Shown: positions 45,833 through 55,650, counted from the first letter of the stretch. The stretch: DNA of 64,000 nucleotides from Gracilibacillus ureilyticus (GCF_900111195.1 NZ_FOGL01000001.1:496001-560000), one strand, 5' to 3'. Numbers and translations: made by a program. The notes: generated by a model not told the origin, from the sequence alone.

Positions 45833-46936
45833 TTATCCCCAAATCTCATTCGCTAAATCAACAATGTATTTCAATTTATTCCATTGATCTTCTTCTGTTA
45901 ATTTATTTCCATGGTGAGTGGAAGCAAATCCACATTGCGGACTTAGGCACAGCTGATCTAATGGTACATATTGAGAAGCTTCTTCTACGCGGGCTTTAAT
46001 CACTTCTTTATCCTCTAATTCACCAGTTTTGGATGTGATAAGACCAAGTACAACGTTTGCTCCGCCATTTGGAATGTGATTTAACGGTTTGAAACCGCCT
46101 GAACGTTCATCATCATACTCAAGGAAAAATCCGTTCACTTTTTCTTTAGCAAATAATGTTGGTGCGATTAAATCATAGCTTCCCTCAAATGCCCAGTTTG
46201 AACGGTAATTTCCACGGCACAAGTGAGTTGTTACCACAAGGTCACTTGGTTTATCTTCAAGTACTCCGTTTACTACCCGCAGTGCTAAATCGATCAAAAA
46301 CTCTCTGGAGAACTCACCATCATTGAATGGGATGTCTGGTGAAGATAGTCCGGCAATGTACACATCATCAAACTGAAGATAACGAACACCTGCATCATAA
46401 AATGCTTTGATTGCATCACGGTAAGCCTGAATAACATCTTTTGCGTAATCTTCGATGTCCGGATAGATAGAAGCATCACGGATTCCTTCATTAAATAATT
46501 GGTTTGGACTTGGGATTGTTTGTTTTGCAACCGCACGGCCGCCAACAATTTCGTTAAATTCCTTAAAGTCCTGGATAAATGGATGATCTGGATTAAAGGA
46601 AACTTTACCATTATTACGGACATTGTATCGTTCTGTCTCTTCTTCCCCATTGAAAATGTATCCTACTTCCGGAACGTATCCCTCAATTCCATTTAAATGC
46701 TCCAAAAAGTCTGTATGCCAGAAACGGCGGCGGAATTCTCCATCTGTTACAAGTTCCAATCCTACTTCGATCTGCTTGTCTACAATATGGGCAATTTCCT
46801 TATTTTCCACTTCACGCAATTGTGCTGCTGATATGCTGCCATTCTGAAAATCCTTTCTTGCCTGAAGCAGGTTATCTGGTCTTAGTAAACTCCCTACATG
46901 ATCTGCTTTAAATGGTGCTGTAATTGTTTTTGTCAT
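45833..46936 (-). CDS. MetE C-terminal-like methionine synthase (YxjG/YxjH type)
   Basis: 367 residues, one TIM barrel like the C-terminal half of cobalamin-independent methionine synthase. Zinc ligands are expected from THLCRGNYRSNW (His and Cys) and LSPQCGFAS (Cys). The protein likely transfers a methyl group to homocysteine or a related thiol. A SAM riboswitch and terminator precede it, which places it in sulfur/methionine metabolism, as for yxjG/yxjH of B. subtilis. Length is normal for the subfamily. Confidence 0.9.
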   Translation of the reverse strand: MTKTITAPFKADHVGSLLRPDNLLQARKDFQNGSISAAQLREVENKEIAHIVDKQIEVGLELVTDGEFRRRFWHTDFLEHLNGIEGYVPEVGYIFNGEEETERYNVRNNGKVSFNPDHPFIQDFKEFNEIVGGRAVAKQTIPSPNQLFNEGIRDASIYPDIEDYAKDVIQAYRDAIKAFYDAGVRYLQFDDVYIAGLSSPDIPFNDGEFSREFLIDLALRVVNGVLEDKPSDLVVTTHLCRGNYRSNWAFEGSYDLIAPTLFAKEKVNGFFLEYDDERSGGFKPLNHIPNGGANVVLGLITSKTGELEDKEVIKARVEEASQYVPLDQLCLSPQCGFASTHHGNKLTEEDQWNKLKYIVDLANEIWG

Positions 46937-46990
46937 TTTTCATTCTCCCTTTTCCTATGTAATAGATTTATTCATTCCTTACTAAGCTAC

Positions 46991-47021
46991 GAAAAAAAGG
47001 CCTTCTAAGAAGAAGGCCTTT
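46991..47021 (-). terminator. Terminator of the SAM riboswitch
   Basis: Perfect 11-bp stem (47021-47011 with 47006-46996), 4-nt loop, then TTTT. It lies between aptamer and start, 55 bp from the ATG, so it ends transcription when SAM is bound. Confidence 0.9.
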
Positions 47022-47039
47022 GGTTAGCAAAAGTCGTTC

Positions 47040-47151
47040 TTCTTATCTTCTAGACTGTCTGGCAGTCTATTGGAATTAGCACCGGGTCTAACGATTAGAC
47101 TGGTTGCTGAGACATCACAGGGCCAAATCCCTCCGCCTCTCTTGATAAGAA
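47040..47151 (-). promoter_or_regulatory. SAM-I (S-box) riboswitch
   Basis: Minus strand begins TTCTTATCAAGAGAGGCGG (core of the S-box), continues GGGATTTGGCCCTGTGATG and CTCAGCAACC, and closes P1 with GATAAGAA (47047-47040). All conserved junction elements are present. It controls the MetE-like gene by termination at high SAM. The 46937-47254 gap holds this switch, its terminator and an unassigned promoter. Confidence 0.96.
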
Positions 47152-47254
47152 AGTTGATGAAGTTGTTGTATTAACTGATTGCAAGTTTAATATAGATTCT
47201 GAAAAAAAGCAATAGTTTTTTAAAACAAATTCTAAATTTTCTGATATTAATCTC

Positions 47255-48367
47255 TCATTCTACTGCAGTTAGACTCAACTGATCACAGACGATCTGATTT
47301 TTCCCATTACTTTTTGCTTTATAGAGAAGTTCATCCGCTTCATCAAAGAATTCCACTTTTGATAAATGCTTTTCAAGCTGTTTTAAACCGATACTGACGG
47401 TAACATGCCCATTTAATTCCTGGTGAAACTGGCTGGCAATGTATGAACGGACTTCCTCAAGAATACGGTAGGATTCCTCTAATGTTTTATTTGTTAATAA
47501 AATCGTAAATTCTTCTCCGCCATATCTTGCTGAAATGTCATCCTCTGTAACCTTCTCAGAGATAGCGAAAGCCACCCGCTTCAAGACGAGATCGCCATTA
47601 CTGTGGCCATATTGGTCATTTACAGACTTAAAATTATCAATATCAATAATAGCCAGTTGCAGCGGCATATCATAGAAAATGCTCTGTTCAAAAAGAAAAT
47701 CCAGATATTCATGGAATGTCTTGTGATTGTACAACCCTGTCAGCGCATCAATTTTTGTCAGTCTTTCCATCATGGTGCTTTTCACAAGTAAATCCTGTTC
47801 TTTTTCATTTGCCCGCTGGAGAATTTCGAGCATTTCATTTGCTCTTGACAAAATAATCAGGAAAACGAAGTAACTGCACAACAGTACAAACAGATAAGAA
47901 AAATACTCATATACGGTAACTGCATTTCGAATAGATGGCAAGAGATAGATAGCTGTTAATGCAATTACATTGACAATAAGACTGAATTGAAGAATTTTCC
48001 GGTCATAATAAATTAAGATAACGGCCATTGGCAGCATTAATAAAATTTGCAGCCCGGGTACTTCCGGATGATTAATGATAATAGCAAGGGCTGAGATCGT
48101 GCCGGTAATAACGAGAAGTTTATCACTGAAGTTCTTTTTCACTTTTACAAGATATGTAGTAATTCCTAATGAAATCAGCTGAATGGAAGTTGGGATTAAT
48201 AGTTTCAATATTACGAAATCTATCACATAATATGGGAAATAGTATACAGTAATTGTTAAACCGATACATTGACCAATAAATGACATAAGTACCATTATCC
48301 AATAAATTGTTAGTATTTTTTCTGTCCAATATCTCTGGTTAATAAGGAGTTGACTGTGATTTGCCAT
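47255..48367 (-). CDS. Membrane diguanylate cyclase, 6TM-GGDEF
   Basis: 370 residues. Six transmembrane helices in residues 18-178, a short coiled linker, then GGDEF at 205-365 with ISARYGGEEFTILL. Active-site GGEEF intact; the residue pattern before it (TEDD) lacks the RxxD inhibitory arginine. No sensor other than the membrane part. Monocistronic. Confidence 0.9.
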   Translation of the reverse strand: MANHSQLLINQRYWTEKILTIYWIMVLMSFIGQCIGLTITVYYFPYYVIDFVILKLLIPTSIQLISLGITTYLVKVKKNFSDKLLVITGTISALAIIINHPEVPGLQILLMLPMAVILIYYDRKILQFSLIVNVIALTAIYLLPSIRNAVTVYEYFSYLFVLLCSYFVFLIILSRANEMLEILQRANEKEQDLLVKSTMMERLTKIDALTGLYNHKTFHEYLDFLFEQSIFYDMPLQLAIIDIDNFKSVNDQYGHSNGDLVLKRVAFAISEKVTEDDISARYGGEEFTILLTNKTLEESYRILEEVRSYIASQFHQELNGHVTVSIGLKQLEKHLSKVEFFDEADELLYKAKSNGKNQIVCDQLSLTAVE

Positions 48368-48557
48368 TTATTCCCCCACCTTTGCTGTTTATCTTTTTAT
48401 TATACACAATCCATTGGGACTATACACCTAAAAACTATCAAATTTTGCTACAATATTACAAAATTCCTATTATCTATTTACATATGTGAAGAAAAGATAT
48501 TCAGTTTAACCAGCACCGAGTTGTGGTATAGTCTTTTATCAGAAAGGAAGAAATGCC

Positions 48558-49499
48558 ATGATATCGATATTCCTGACAACAAGTGATGGAACAGTAAAAG
48601 AAGAGGAAAATTTCATACAGAACAGCTGGATCCGCCTTACAGAACCAACATTGGAGGAAATAAATACGATTTCTGAAAATTGCCGTGTTCCTGTTGAGTT
48701 TCTGGAAAACCCGCTTGATGCGGAGGAAACAACAAGGATTGAGCATGATAAAGAAACAGAGTGTACCCTTATTATAAATGACTTTCCTGTCCCTGGTGAA
48801 AACAGCAGAGATGTGACTTCCTATATTACTATACCGATAGGAATCATCATTACACCATCCTTTGTGATAACCGTTTGCAGTAAGGATGTGCCGTTTTTAA
48901 ACCAGTTAAAAGGACCGGTAAATACAAGGATGAAAAGCCGTCTTGCCTTGCAAATCCTGTACTCTATTTCTGCGTTATACTTAGATAGTTTAAATGAACT
49001 CAATAAACAGCGGATAGCCATTGAAGAAAAGCTGAAACAAGCACTGACAAATAAACAACTGTACGATTTAATGGAAATTGAAAAAAGCTTAGTATATTTC
49101 ATGACATCACTTCGTGCAAACGATGATGTACTAAAGAAAATTCTTCGCACACACTCCATCAAAATGTACGAGGAAGATAAAGATTTACTAAATGAAATGC
49201 AGATCGAAAACACACAGGGAATGGAAACAACTGAATTGTATTCCCGGATTCTTGACCGGATTACCAGTTCCTATTCATCCCTGATCTCAAATGATATGAA
49301 TAATGTCATGAAAACTCTCACACTCTTTACGATTTTTCTCACATTGCCCACATTAGTTTTCAGCTTTTTCGGAATGAATGTGGATTTGCCATTTAAAGCC
49401 GAAGGGCCATTTGCCTGGTTACTGACAATCATCATTTCCATTATCCTTTGTGTAATTGTCGCTGTTTTTCTATGGAGAAACAGAATTTTTAAAAAGTAG
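48558..49499 (+). CDS. CorA-type magnesium/divalent cation transporter
   Basis: 313 residues. Cytoplasmic N-terminal domain and long stalk helix, two C-terminal transmembrane helices and the pore signature FFGMNVDLPF (GMN). It forms a pentameric channel. AAAGGAAGAAATGCC precedes the ATG. Isolated gene with a following hairpin. Confidence 0.95.
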   Translation: MISIFLTTSDGTVKEEENFIQNSWIRLTEPTLEEINTISENCRVPVEFLENPLDAEETTRIEHDKETECTLIINDFPVPGENSRDVTSYITIPIGIIITPSFVITVCSKDVPFLNQLKGPVNTRMKSRLALQILYSISALYLDSLNELNKQRIAIEEKLKQALTNKQLYDLMEIEKSLVYFMTSLRANDDVLKKILRTHSIKMYEEDKDLLNEMQIENTQGMETTELYSRILDRITSSYSSLISNDMNNVMKTLTLFTIFLTLPTLVFSFFGMNVDLPFKAEGPFAWLLTIIISIILCVIVAVFLWRNRIFKK

Positions 49500-49506
49500 T
49501 AAAAAA

Positions 49507-49543
49507 GCAGGTAGTTTGGTAGATGCTGAACCAAAATGCCTGC
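49507..49543. terminator. Bidirectional terminator after corA
   Basis: GCAGG and TTTGGT pair with ACCAAA and CCTGC around a symmetric internal loop and a 9-nt apical loop. Convergent gene ends. Confidence 0.65.
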
Positions 49544-49552
49544 ATGCTTTCC

Positions 49553-50620
49553 TTATGATTTGCTGTTTTGAAACCAGTCTGCCTTTTCCATGTGCAGAAA
49601 TGGGATGTCTGTGTCTATCTCTCCTTCTACTCCAAGCGGAACGTCAGATCCTTTCAGCCAATCCTGAAAAGAAAAAACTGCTGGCTTTCTGTTGCTTCCA
49701 AGTACATACCATGCTGATAATTCCGATGGAAAATAGGCGCTTGTATGAATGGTACCTGCCCAATTCCGGTACTGGCTGGAAAAGATTCCTTTATCAGAAT
49801 CATTTAAAAGGTGGAAGGCTTCCTCACCTGTCAGTTCTTCCCCCATTTTCGATTCCATCAGATCAAGCCGCTTCCGGGAATCTTGAAGAAAATGCCGATT
49901 CTCCTTAGGCAGAAGGGTAAAATGGTTCGTGCAGACAGCCCCTTTTCTGCTTTCTACACCTCTCGGTGATGCTTCCACAATAACCGCTTCCCGATTATTG
50001 TCATACAGTACATAACTGAATGAGCCCCTGTGCGGGATCTCTTTTAAGAAATCGACCGCTTCTTCCGTATTGGCACACTGTTCCAATACGATCCGTCCAA
50101 TCATGTTACAGACAAACCCGTTACCAGGCCGTTTCCTGTTGGTAAATGTATAACCTAATATTAAGCCTTTTTCATTCATCCCATCACATCTGCCTGTGAT
50201 TCTCTGGCTAACTCCGATTGTCGCATATCCTTGATCAGATGGCTGGAATAATGTGAACCTTCCATCATATGTTTTTGGATGATAGTCATAATTCCGGATC
50301 ATATAATCATTGCCAATTAAAATAGAACAGCCCGACTTCGGTACTTTCACCCGGTATCCGCCAAACTCAAGCAGGACTTTTTCAAGCGGCCATTCAAGTG
50401 CATCCTGTAGCCCGATAAATTCTTCCCATATTTGCGGAGCATATTGCTTATATACCTGCTTCGTTTCTTCCACATTTATCTGGAATAAAGGTTTTCTCAC
50501 CTTCCATTGTTTTTCCCTGTTTCTAACAGTCCACGAGTCGGATATTTCTTTACCCTGAACATAACCGAAGTCATAATGTGATCCTCTAAACGGGATTACG
50601 TTCGTCTTGATTCTCTTCAT
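49553..50620 (-). CDS. C45-family acylase/autoproteolytic hydrolase
   Basis: 355 residues, Ntn-hydrolase related to the acyl-CoA:6-aminopenicillanic acid acyltransferase family. KSGCSILIG gives the expected processing and catalytic Cys98; MIRNYDYHP and DGMNEKGLILGY are the conserved following blocks. The frame starts 28 codons earlier, but the ATG at 50620 has AGAGGTGAATGAC. The natural substrate of Bacillus members is unknown; amide hydrolysis is likely. Confidence 0.85.
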   Translation of the reverse strand: MKRIKTNVIPFRGSHYDFGYVQGKEISDSWTVRNREKQWKVRKPLFQINVEETKQVYKQYAPQIWEEFIGLQDALEWPLEKVLLEFGGYRVKVPKSGCSILIGNDYMIRNYDYHPKTYDGRFTLFQPSDQGYATIGVSQRITGRCDGMNEKGLILGYTFTNRKRPGNGFVCNMIGRIVLEQCANTEEAVDFLKEIPHRGSFSYVLYDNNREAVIVEASPRGVESRKGAVCTNHFTLLPKENRHFLQDSRKRLDLMESKMGEELTGEEAFHLLNDSDKGIFSSQYRNWAGTIHTSAYFPSELSAWYVLGSNRKPAVFSFQDWLKGSDVPLGVEGEIDTDIPFLHMEKADWFQNSKS

Positions 50621-50815
50621 GTCATTCACCTCTCTAGTTCCCACCATTATAATTCTTCTCTTTCTTAAATACAAAAGTTCTAGTTTTATCACATGATTGT
50701 CCATATTCTGGTCATGCTATGAAAGAAACAACCTGAAAACGAGCTGCATAAAATATAGAAAAATCATGAGGGGGGACTGGTCATATTTTTCAACCAAAAG
50801 AAACTCCGTACAGAA

Positions 50816-51913
50816 ATGAAAGCATTAAAAAAAGCATTAAAAAAACTGCATCCCTTGCCATCTCACCCATCTGCTCTATCCGTTACCGAAAAGGAAATTA
50901 TTCACTCTATTGAAAAAGAGACAGTGAAGCATAACATAAACAACATAACGAGAACAAATGCTTATTTAGAATTTTACAAACAATGCCCTGAAATTAAATG
51001 GGCATTCCTCGCACACATGGTTTCACGAAATGCAGGATGGAATATGACTGATTTGAAGGGAAGTTTTTTAAAAAAGCTGCTGTCACCCGAACAGCAGGAA
51101 TACTTTTTTTCCTTTCTGGAACGAAGCAACTGGTTAATTTTCCAGGATGCATATCCACAGCTTCTTCTGTATCTGGAATGTAAAAAAAGACAGAATAATT
51201 ACTTTCATCTCCTTCGAAACTTCGGTATTTCATTATTCATGGAAGCAGTGTGGAACCATTATTATCAAAACGGAAATAACGATCTCATCTCAGTCGCACT
51301 GATCATTAATGAACAGCATTATATTGAAAACAGGGTTGTTCACAATCCCGAATATCAGGCGACATTGTTCGAATCAGTTGAATTTATGCTGCAGGAATGG
51401 CTTGAGCTTAATCAAATATTGTTTCCATACAGGGAGAATGCGAAGTCAAAGGCAGTCGGTTTGTCTGTTCATCACTTTGCTGCAGTCCAAGAACGAATTT
51501 TATTAGGCAAGCGGTTATATCATTTGCTTTTTCATCCGGATTATTATGCAAAAATTACAGATTTCGCTATTAATCAGCCACATACCGGTTCAAGAAAAGA
51601 TTTTTCTCAAGAATTATTTCATGACATTGATGAGAGTTCCCCATATGAATCCGTTCAGGCGAGACTGGACAATTGCCAGCTGCTGCCCGGGTCTATGAGG
51701 ATATATAGTCCGAAACTGACAGATGTGTGGGAAAATGTACCCCAGAAACCTGCAGAAAAAGAGGATTGGTATACTGACTGGAGAGTGATCAAATATTTGC
51801 AAAAAGAGCATAATGGAAATATTATTGCAGATATTCAGAAAGAATATTGTGAAGGTTTGAAAAAACTGGAATTAGCTGTCCTGGCGAAACAGAAAATAAC
51901 GAAAGCTCATTAA
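50816..51913 (+). CDS. DUF2515 protein (YppC-like)
   Basis: 365 residues. The middle segment AHMVSRNAGWNMTDLKG is the DUF2515 hallmark. Helical, no signal or membrane helix. Function unknown. The first ATG (50816) has no ribosome site, but GGGGGGA is correctly spaced to an in-frame ATA at 50783, so the true start may be noncanonical and 11 residues upstream. A terminator follows. Confidence 0.85.
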   Translation: MKALKKALKKLHPLPSHPSALSVTEKEIIHSIEKETVKHNINNITRTNAYLEFYKQCPEIKWAFLAHMVSRNAGWNMTDLKGSFLKKLLSPEQQEYFFSFLERSNWLIFQDAYPQLLLYLECKKRQNNYFHLLRNFGISLFMEAVWNHYYQNGNNDLISVALIINEQHYIENRVVHNPEYQATLFESVEFMLQEWLELNQILFPYRENAKSKAVGLSVHHFAAVQERILLGKRLYHLLFHPDYYAKITDFAINQPHTGSRKDFSQELFHDIDESSPYESVQARLDNCQLLPGSMRIYSPKLTDVWENVPQKPAEKEDWYTDWRVIKYLQKEHNGNIIADIQKEYCEGLKKLELAVLAKQKITKAH

Positions 51914-51919
51914 ATGAAA

Positions 51920-51950
51920 ATTCTCATGAACAAACCGTGTTCATGAGAAT
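51920..51950 (+). terminator. Terminator of the DUF2515 gene
   Basis: 12-bp perfect arms (51920-51931 and 51939-51950), 7-nt loop, followed by ATATTTATTTT. The same arm sequence is used at 2809-2850. Confidence 0.8.
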
Positions 51951-51983
51951 ATATTTATTTTCAAATGTTACTCTTTCCCTGTA

Positions 51984-52685
51984 TTATTCACTGAAATAGT
52001 GTAACAGCTCTTCTGCATTGTGCACTTCTATGTCTGGCTGATATGGACTGTTTAGCGGAATTGTCCGGTTCCGGTGGTTCATCCAGATTGCCTGCCATCC
52101 CGCCTGTTTGGCTCCAACGATATCTTTCTCGTAGGAATCCCCGATATAAACCGTTTGATCAGGTTGACAGCCAAGTTTCGATGCTACTATATCAAAAATT
52201 TCCTTTTTCGGTTTGGCAACAGAATATGTTCCAGAAATAAAGATGTTTTCTTTCGGTATCCATTTTTCTAACTGCAGCTGCTTTATTTTCATTGACTGAT
52301 GCTTTTCTTCCCCATTTGTTAAGATTGCCAGCTGTTTGTCCTGTTTTTTCAGCCTTGTAAAGAGCTCTTCTATTTCTGGGAAAAGCTCAATTTTGTTCTG
52401 TTCCTGTTTGTAAACCTGATCAAACTTCTCTGCTTTCACTACATCCATTGGAATACCGAAATCTTCACAAGCTTTCATTATTCTGCCAGTTAGCCATTCC
52501 TTAACAGATATTTCCCCTCTTTCACTCTGATCAAATAAAATCTCGCTGTATTTTCTGCTTGTTCGGTAAATTTGATCAATTTCCTCATATGTATAGGAAT
52601 CTTCCACTAATTGACGAAATGTGTGGTGGAAGGACAATGCCTGATCATACATTGTATCATCCACATCAAAAATAATCGAATTCAT
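51984..52685 (-). CDS. HAD-superfamily phosphatase
   Basis: 233 residues. Motif I FDVDDTMYD, motif II LTNGEE, motif III lysine in VAKPKKEIFD, motif IV GDSYEKDIVGA; helical cap of subfamily IA between I and II. It resembles YjjG/YsaA-type phosphatases acting on small phosphorylated metabolites. Substrate unknown. It follows the patatin gene by 65 bp. Confidence 0.9.
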   Translation of the reverse strand: MNSIIFDVDDTMYDQALSFHHTFRQLVEDSYTYEEIDQIYRTSRKYSEILFDQSERGEISVKEWLTGRIMKACEDFGIPMDVVKAEKFDQVYKQEQNKIELFPEIEELFTRLKKQDKQLAILTNGEEKHQSMKIKQLQLEKWIPKENIFISGTYSVAKPKKEIFDIVASKLGCQPDQTVYIGDSYEKDIVGAKQAGWQAIWMNHRNRTIPLNSPYQPDIEVHNAEELLHYFSE

Positions 52686-52750
52686 TACATATCCCCCTCG
52701 GATAATGTGAGACGATTGCTCCTGCAGTTTGCAGCAAAACTCACTTGGCT

Positions 52751-53599
52751 TTATGATAAAAACTCGTGCAGCGGCTCTGCAACCCGCTCGACATCCTGAT
52801 AACCTTGCTCATATAAATGGGTTAATTTCTTTTTGTTTTTTTCGACCCGGCCTACCGTCAACTTTTCTGTTGGACATATAATAAAGACATTCCCTTTCTT
52901 CTCTTCCTCAAATAGATAGTTCAGTGTCTCATTATACTCCATATGTCTTTCTGCAATTGCTTTTAACAGTCCAGGGTACTCCCGGTATTTCCTGCGCATG
53001 TACCAGTTAACGGTTTGCGGTTTTTTATAGTAACCTCTGTTCCTTGTTAAAATAACTACATTTTTATGATTGCCATCTTTGATTGACTGTTTAATCGGTA
53101 TAGGGGCAGTGATTCCACCATCCATCAGAACTCGATTGTGAAAGTCCACTGCTGGTGCAACGAATGGCAAGGAACTGGATGCCCGCAAAAGTGTCAGCAT
53201 ATCTTTTGCATAGTCAGATTTATGATAAAATATAGACTCACCTGTATAGCAATCCGTCACCCCGACAACAAATTCTTCCGCAGCCCCATTAAATGTCTCG
53301 AAATCAAACGGCACTAAACTGTTCGGAAGTGTATCAAAAATAAAATCCATCCCAAACAGCTGACGCTTTTTAATGAAATTACGTAAAGATAAATACTCAG
53401 GATGATCGACATAATCAATTGTTACCTTTTTATTCCGTTCCATCTGCCGCGAAATATAGGAAGAGCCATTGCATGCACCAGCTGATACGCCAACCACATA
53501 TGGAATGTAAATATTTTTTTCCATAAGAAATTGCAGGATCCCCGCTGTGTAGACGCCTCGGCTGCCTCCTCCTTCAAGCACTAACCCTATATCTTTCAT
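52751..53599 (-). CDS. Patatin-like phospholipase (paralogue 1)
   Basis: 282 residues. Oxyanion motif LEGGGSRGVYTAG, nucleophile GVSAGACNG (GxSxG) and DGGIT supply the Ser-Asp dyad. No signal peptide, so intracellular. It is closely similar over its full length to the protein at 55651-56550 (for example shared RQLFGMDFIFD/FLFD and EEEKKGNVFIICP). Probable lipid acyl hydrolase. YjjU-type. Confidence 0.9.
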   Translation of the reverse strand: MKDIGLVLEGGGSRGVYTAGILQFLMEKNIYIPYVVGVSAGACNGSSYISRQMERNKKVTIDYVDHPEYLSLRNFIKKRQLFGMDFIFDTLPNSLVPFDFETFNGAAEEFVVGVTDCYTGESIFYHKSDYAKDMLTLLRASSSLPFVAPAVDFHNRVLMDGGITAPIPIKQSIKDGNHKNVVILTRNRGYYKKPQTVNWYMRRKYREYPGLLKAIAERHMEYNETLNYLFEEEKKGNVFIICPTEKLTVGRVEKNKKKLTHLYEQGYQDVERVAEPLHEFLS

Positions 53600-53749
53600 A
53601 CAAACATGTCTCCTATTACTGAATATTGTTAATAACAGCTCATGGGGCTCTCTTTCATCCCCACAGAGTTATTTTTACCGCTATGGTAAGAATAATGATA
53701 CAACAGCATTGCGGTCAATACCAGTAATTGACACAAACGGAGATATAGA

Positions 53750-54670
53750 TTAATGGAGCCATCCTTCCAATATTTCTTTTAATCGCGGGTGAATCGGTTT
53801 CGAGCGGTTTCTCTGGTATGCTTGCTTGAATCTCAGAATGTTAATATCTTCTGTTTCTTTTTTTAACATATGATCCATATCGTCAATCACATAGGTTTCC
53901 AGTTCAGAAGAAATGAGTTCATTCAGCCGGTTTAATTTGCGGTAATCTGATTGAAAATCAACTTTTCCTGTGACAGCAAGGACAGGGCATGTAATCTTTT
54001 GAAAATCTGCCAGTAAATCATACATAAAATGTTCGCGCAGCCACTTTGCCGGGAATGGCATCAGTTGAACCCTGATCATATCTTTATCTGTCGCCTTTAT
54101 TTTTTCAAATAACTTCTCGTTTTTCTTTTCAGTTTTCTCATCAAGCCGAAATGTACGAAAAAGCCATCCGCTAATATTTCTTTTCGCTTTGGTTGCTTCA
54201 AAATAGAGCTCACGCTGCCGTTTAGACGCTTCTTCCAATGTTTCACCACCACCTGCTAGTAAAATGACACCATCTGCATCACCACGAGCAGCAACTGCTG
54301 TGGCAATCATGGTGCCTTCACTATGACCAAGCAGAATAATTTTCTTCACTACAGGCAAATCTGTTCTAATATACTGAATGGCAGCTTGAACATCTTTGAT
54401 GGAGTCGTGAAGCCCTGTTTTTAGATGGTCGCCTTCACTTTCCCCAACACCTCTTTTATCATACCTAAAGGTGATGAATCCGAGACTGACAATAAAATCG
54501 GAAATATCTTTGTACAAGTTGAAATCCATCCCTTTCTGTTCAATATTTCCATCACGGTCAATTTTTCCTGAACCCGGTATCATGACGACAGCGGTATCTG
54601 TATTGTTGTCTTCCGGCAATGATAATGTTCCCGCAAGTGTTACATCACTTTTGATTCTAACCTCATTCAT
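53750..54670 (-). CDS. Alpha/beta hydrolase
   Basis: 306 residues, esterase/lipase family. GHSEGTMIA gives the nucleophile; ITFRYDKRGVGES is the oxyanion region; DDMDHMLK has the catalytic histidine near the C-terminus. It overlaps the HTH gene upstream by 8 bp, so the two are coupled. Acts in the cytoplasm; substrate unknown. Confidence 0.88.
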   Translation of the reverse strand: MNEVRIKSDVTLAGTLSLPEDNNTDTAVVMIPGSGKIDRDGNIEQKGMDFNLYKDISDFIVSLGFITFRYDKRGVGESEGDHLKTGLHDSIKDVQAAIQYIRTDLPVVKKIILLGHSEGTMIATAVAARGDADGVILLAGGGETLEEASKRQRELYFEATKAKRNISGWLFRTFRLDEKTEKKNEKLFEKIKATDKDMIRVQLMPFPAKWLREHFMYDLLADFQKITCPVLAVTGKVDFQSDYRKLNRLNELISSELETYVIDDMDHMLKKETEDINILRFKQAYQRNRSKPIHPRLKEILEGWLH

Positions 54671-55205
54671 TCATACCCTCTCCTTTATCCGGAATAATGA
54701 TTGTAGTAAATTTCCTTTTCCGACGATTGCTGTCTGGTTCATATTGCCGGTATTTCTCGTAAACATGTTTCAATTCCGTAATCATCTGGTCAAATTCTTC
54801 ATTAGACAAATAATACGTACCTTGCCTGTAACTAACCCTGTCTTCCGCTAAATTTATGTTCTTCTTGGTTAAATACTTGCCGTAATCCTGGATCGTGCTC
54901 GATATAAATTGTGTAAACATTTCCAGATGTTCTTCCCTCGACATGCTGGCAATCTCCTCATGGCTAGGACTTTCTGCATCTTTTGCCAGACTGTATATCC
55001 TTTCTACTGTACCGCGTTTCTTGTTTTCCTCCTTGACGATGATCATCCCGATATGATGCAAATATTTAATATGACGGTAAAGTGTTGCGTGCGGGATATC
55101 TGGTAAATAATCGGAAAGCTGGGAGGATGTCAGCTGTTTTCCACCTGCCAAAGTCTGGATGATTTCCAATCTTACCGGATGCAATATTTTCTTCCAGTCT
55201 TTCAT
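54663..55205 (-). CDS. Winged-helix transcriptional regulator (ArsR/HTH_20 type)
   Basis: 180 residues. N-terminal winged helix with ILHPVRLEIIQTLAGG and LPDIPHATLYRHIKYLHHIG, then a C-terminal helical domain. The frame begins 22 codons upstream, but the ATG at 55205 with AAGGTGATATTG is preferred. It is cotranscribed with the following hydrolase; the AT-rich upstream region has two ATATTATT repeats that could be its own operator. Confidence 0.85.
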   Translation of the reverse strand: MKDWKKILHPVRLEIIQTLAGGKQLTSSQLSDYLPDIPHATLYRHIKYLHHIGMIIVKEENKKRGTVERIYSLAKDAESPSHEEIASMSREEHLEMFTQFISSTIQDYGKYLTKKNINLAEDRVSYRQGTYYLSNEEFDQMITELKHVYEKYRQYEPDSNRRKRKFTTIIIPDKGEGMNE

Positions 55206-55281
55206 CAATATCACCTTTTTTTCATTATTAGTATCACTTTTAATATTATTATCATTTTTGATATTATTCAAGTCTTTTTTA

Positions 55282-55316
55282 TAAAAAAAAGAGCAACACC
55301 ATAACGGTATTACTCT
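55282..55316 (-). terminator. Terminator after the small coiled-coil gene
   Basis: 11-bp stem (55316-55306 with 55300-55290, two G-U), 5-nt loop, then eight Ts on the minus strand. Confidence 0.85.
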
Positions 55317-55325
55317 ATTTCCTTA

Positions 55326-55619
55326 TTAAAATAAACTGTTTTCCTGTTGTGCTTTCAAATTGACTAACGCCCGCTTCAATTCATGCTGGCACTCTTCTAT
55401 ACGTACTTGTGCATCAAATAATGGTTCCGTTGATGTCCCGCTCCCATTGATGGCTTTGCCTCGGGCATCCTGGATCTGTTCCTGTACTTCACGCAATTTC
55501 TGCTGTAATGCTTCAATTTCATTGATGTCTGCATGATTTCTCGCCTGACGGGTTGTATTTTCCAGCTCCTGTGTAAGGATATCGAGCTGCTCAATTTCAT
55601 GGCCATTTTGTATCGGCAT
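55326..55619 (-). CDS. Small coiled-coil protein, unknown
   Basis: 97 residues, nearly all coiled-coil (heptads in residues 6-55 and 70-95) with a glycine/serine-rich hinge near 58-65. No known domain recognised. AAAGGAAGATTTACT precedes the ATG. It lies 31 bp after the second patatin gene and ends in its own terminator, so it may be cotranscribed with it. It could be an adaptor, but nothing shows this. Confidence 0.8.
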   Translation of the reverse strand: MPIQNGHEIEQLDILTQELENTTRQARNHADINEIEALQQKLREVQEQIQDARGKAINGSGTSTEPLFDAQVRIEECQHELKRALVNLKAQQENSLF

Positions 55620-55650
55620 AGTAAATCTTCCTTTCCATTACATTTCTTCA

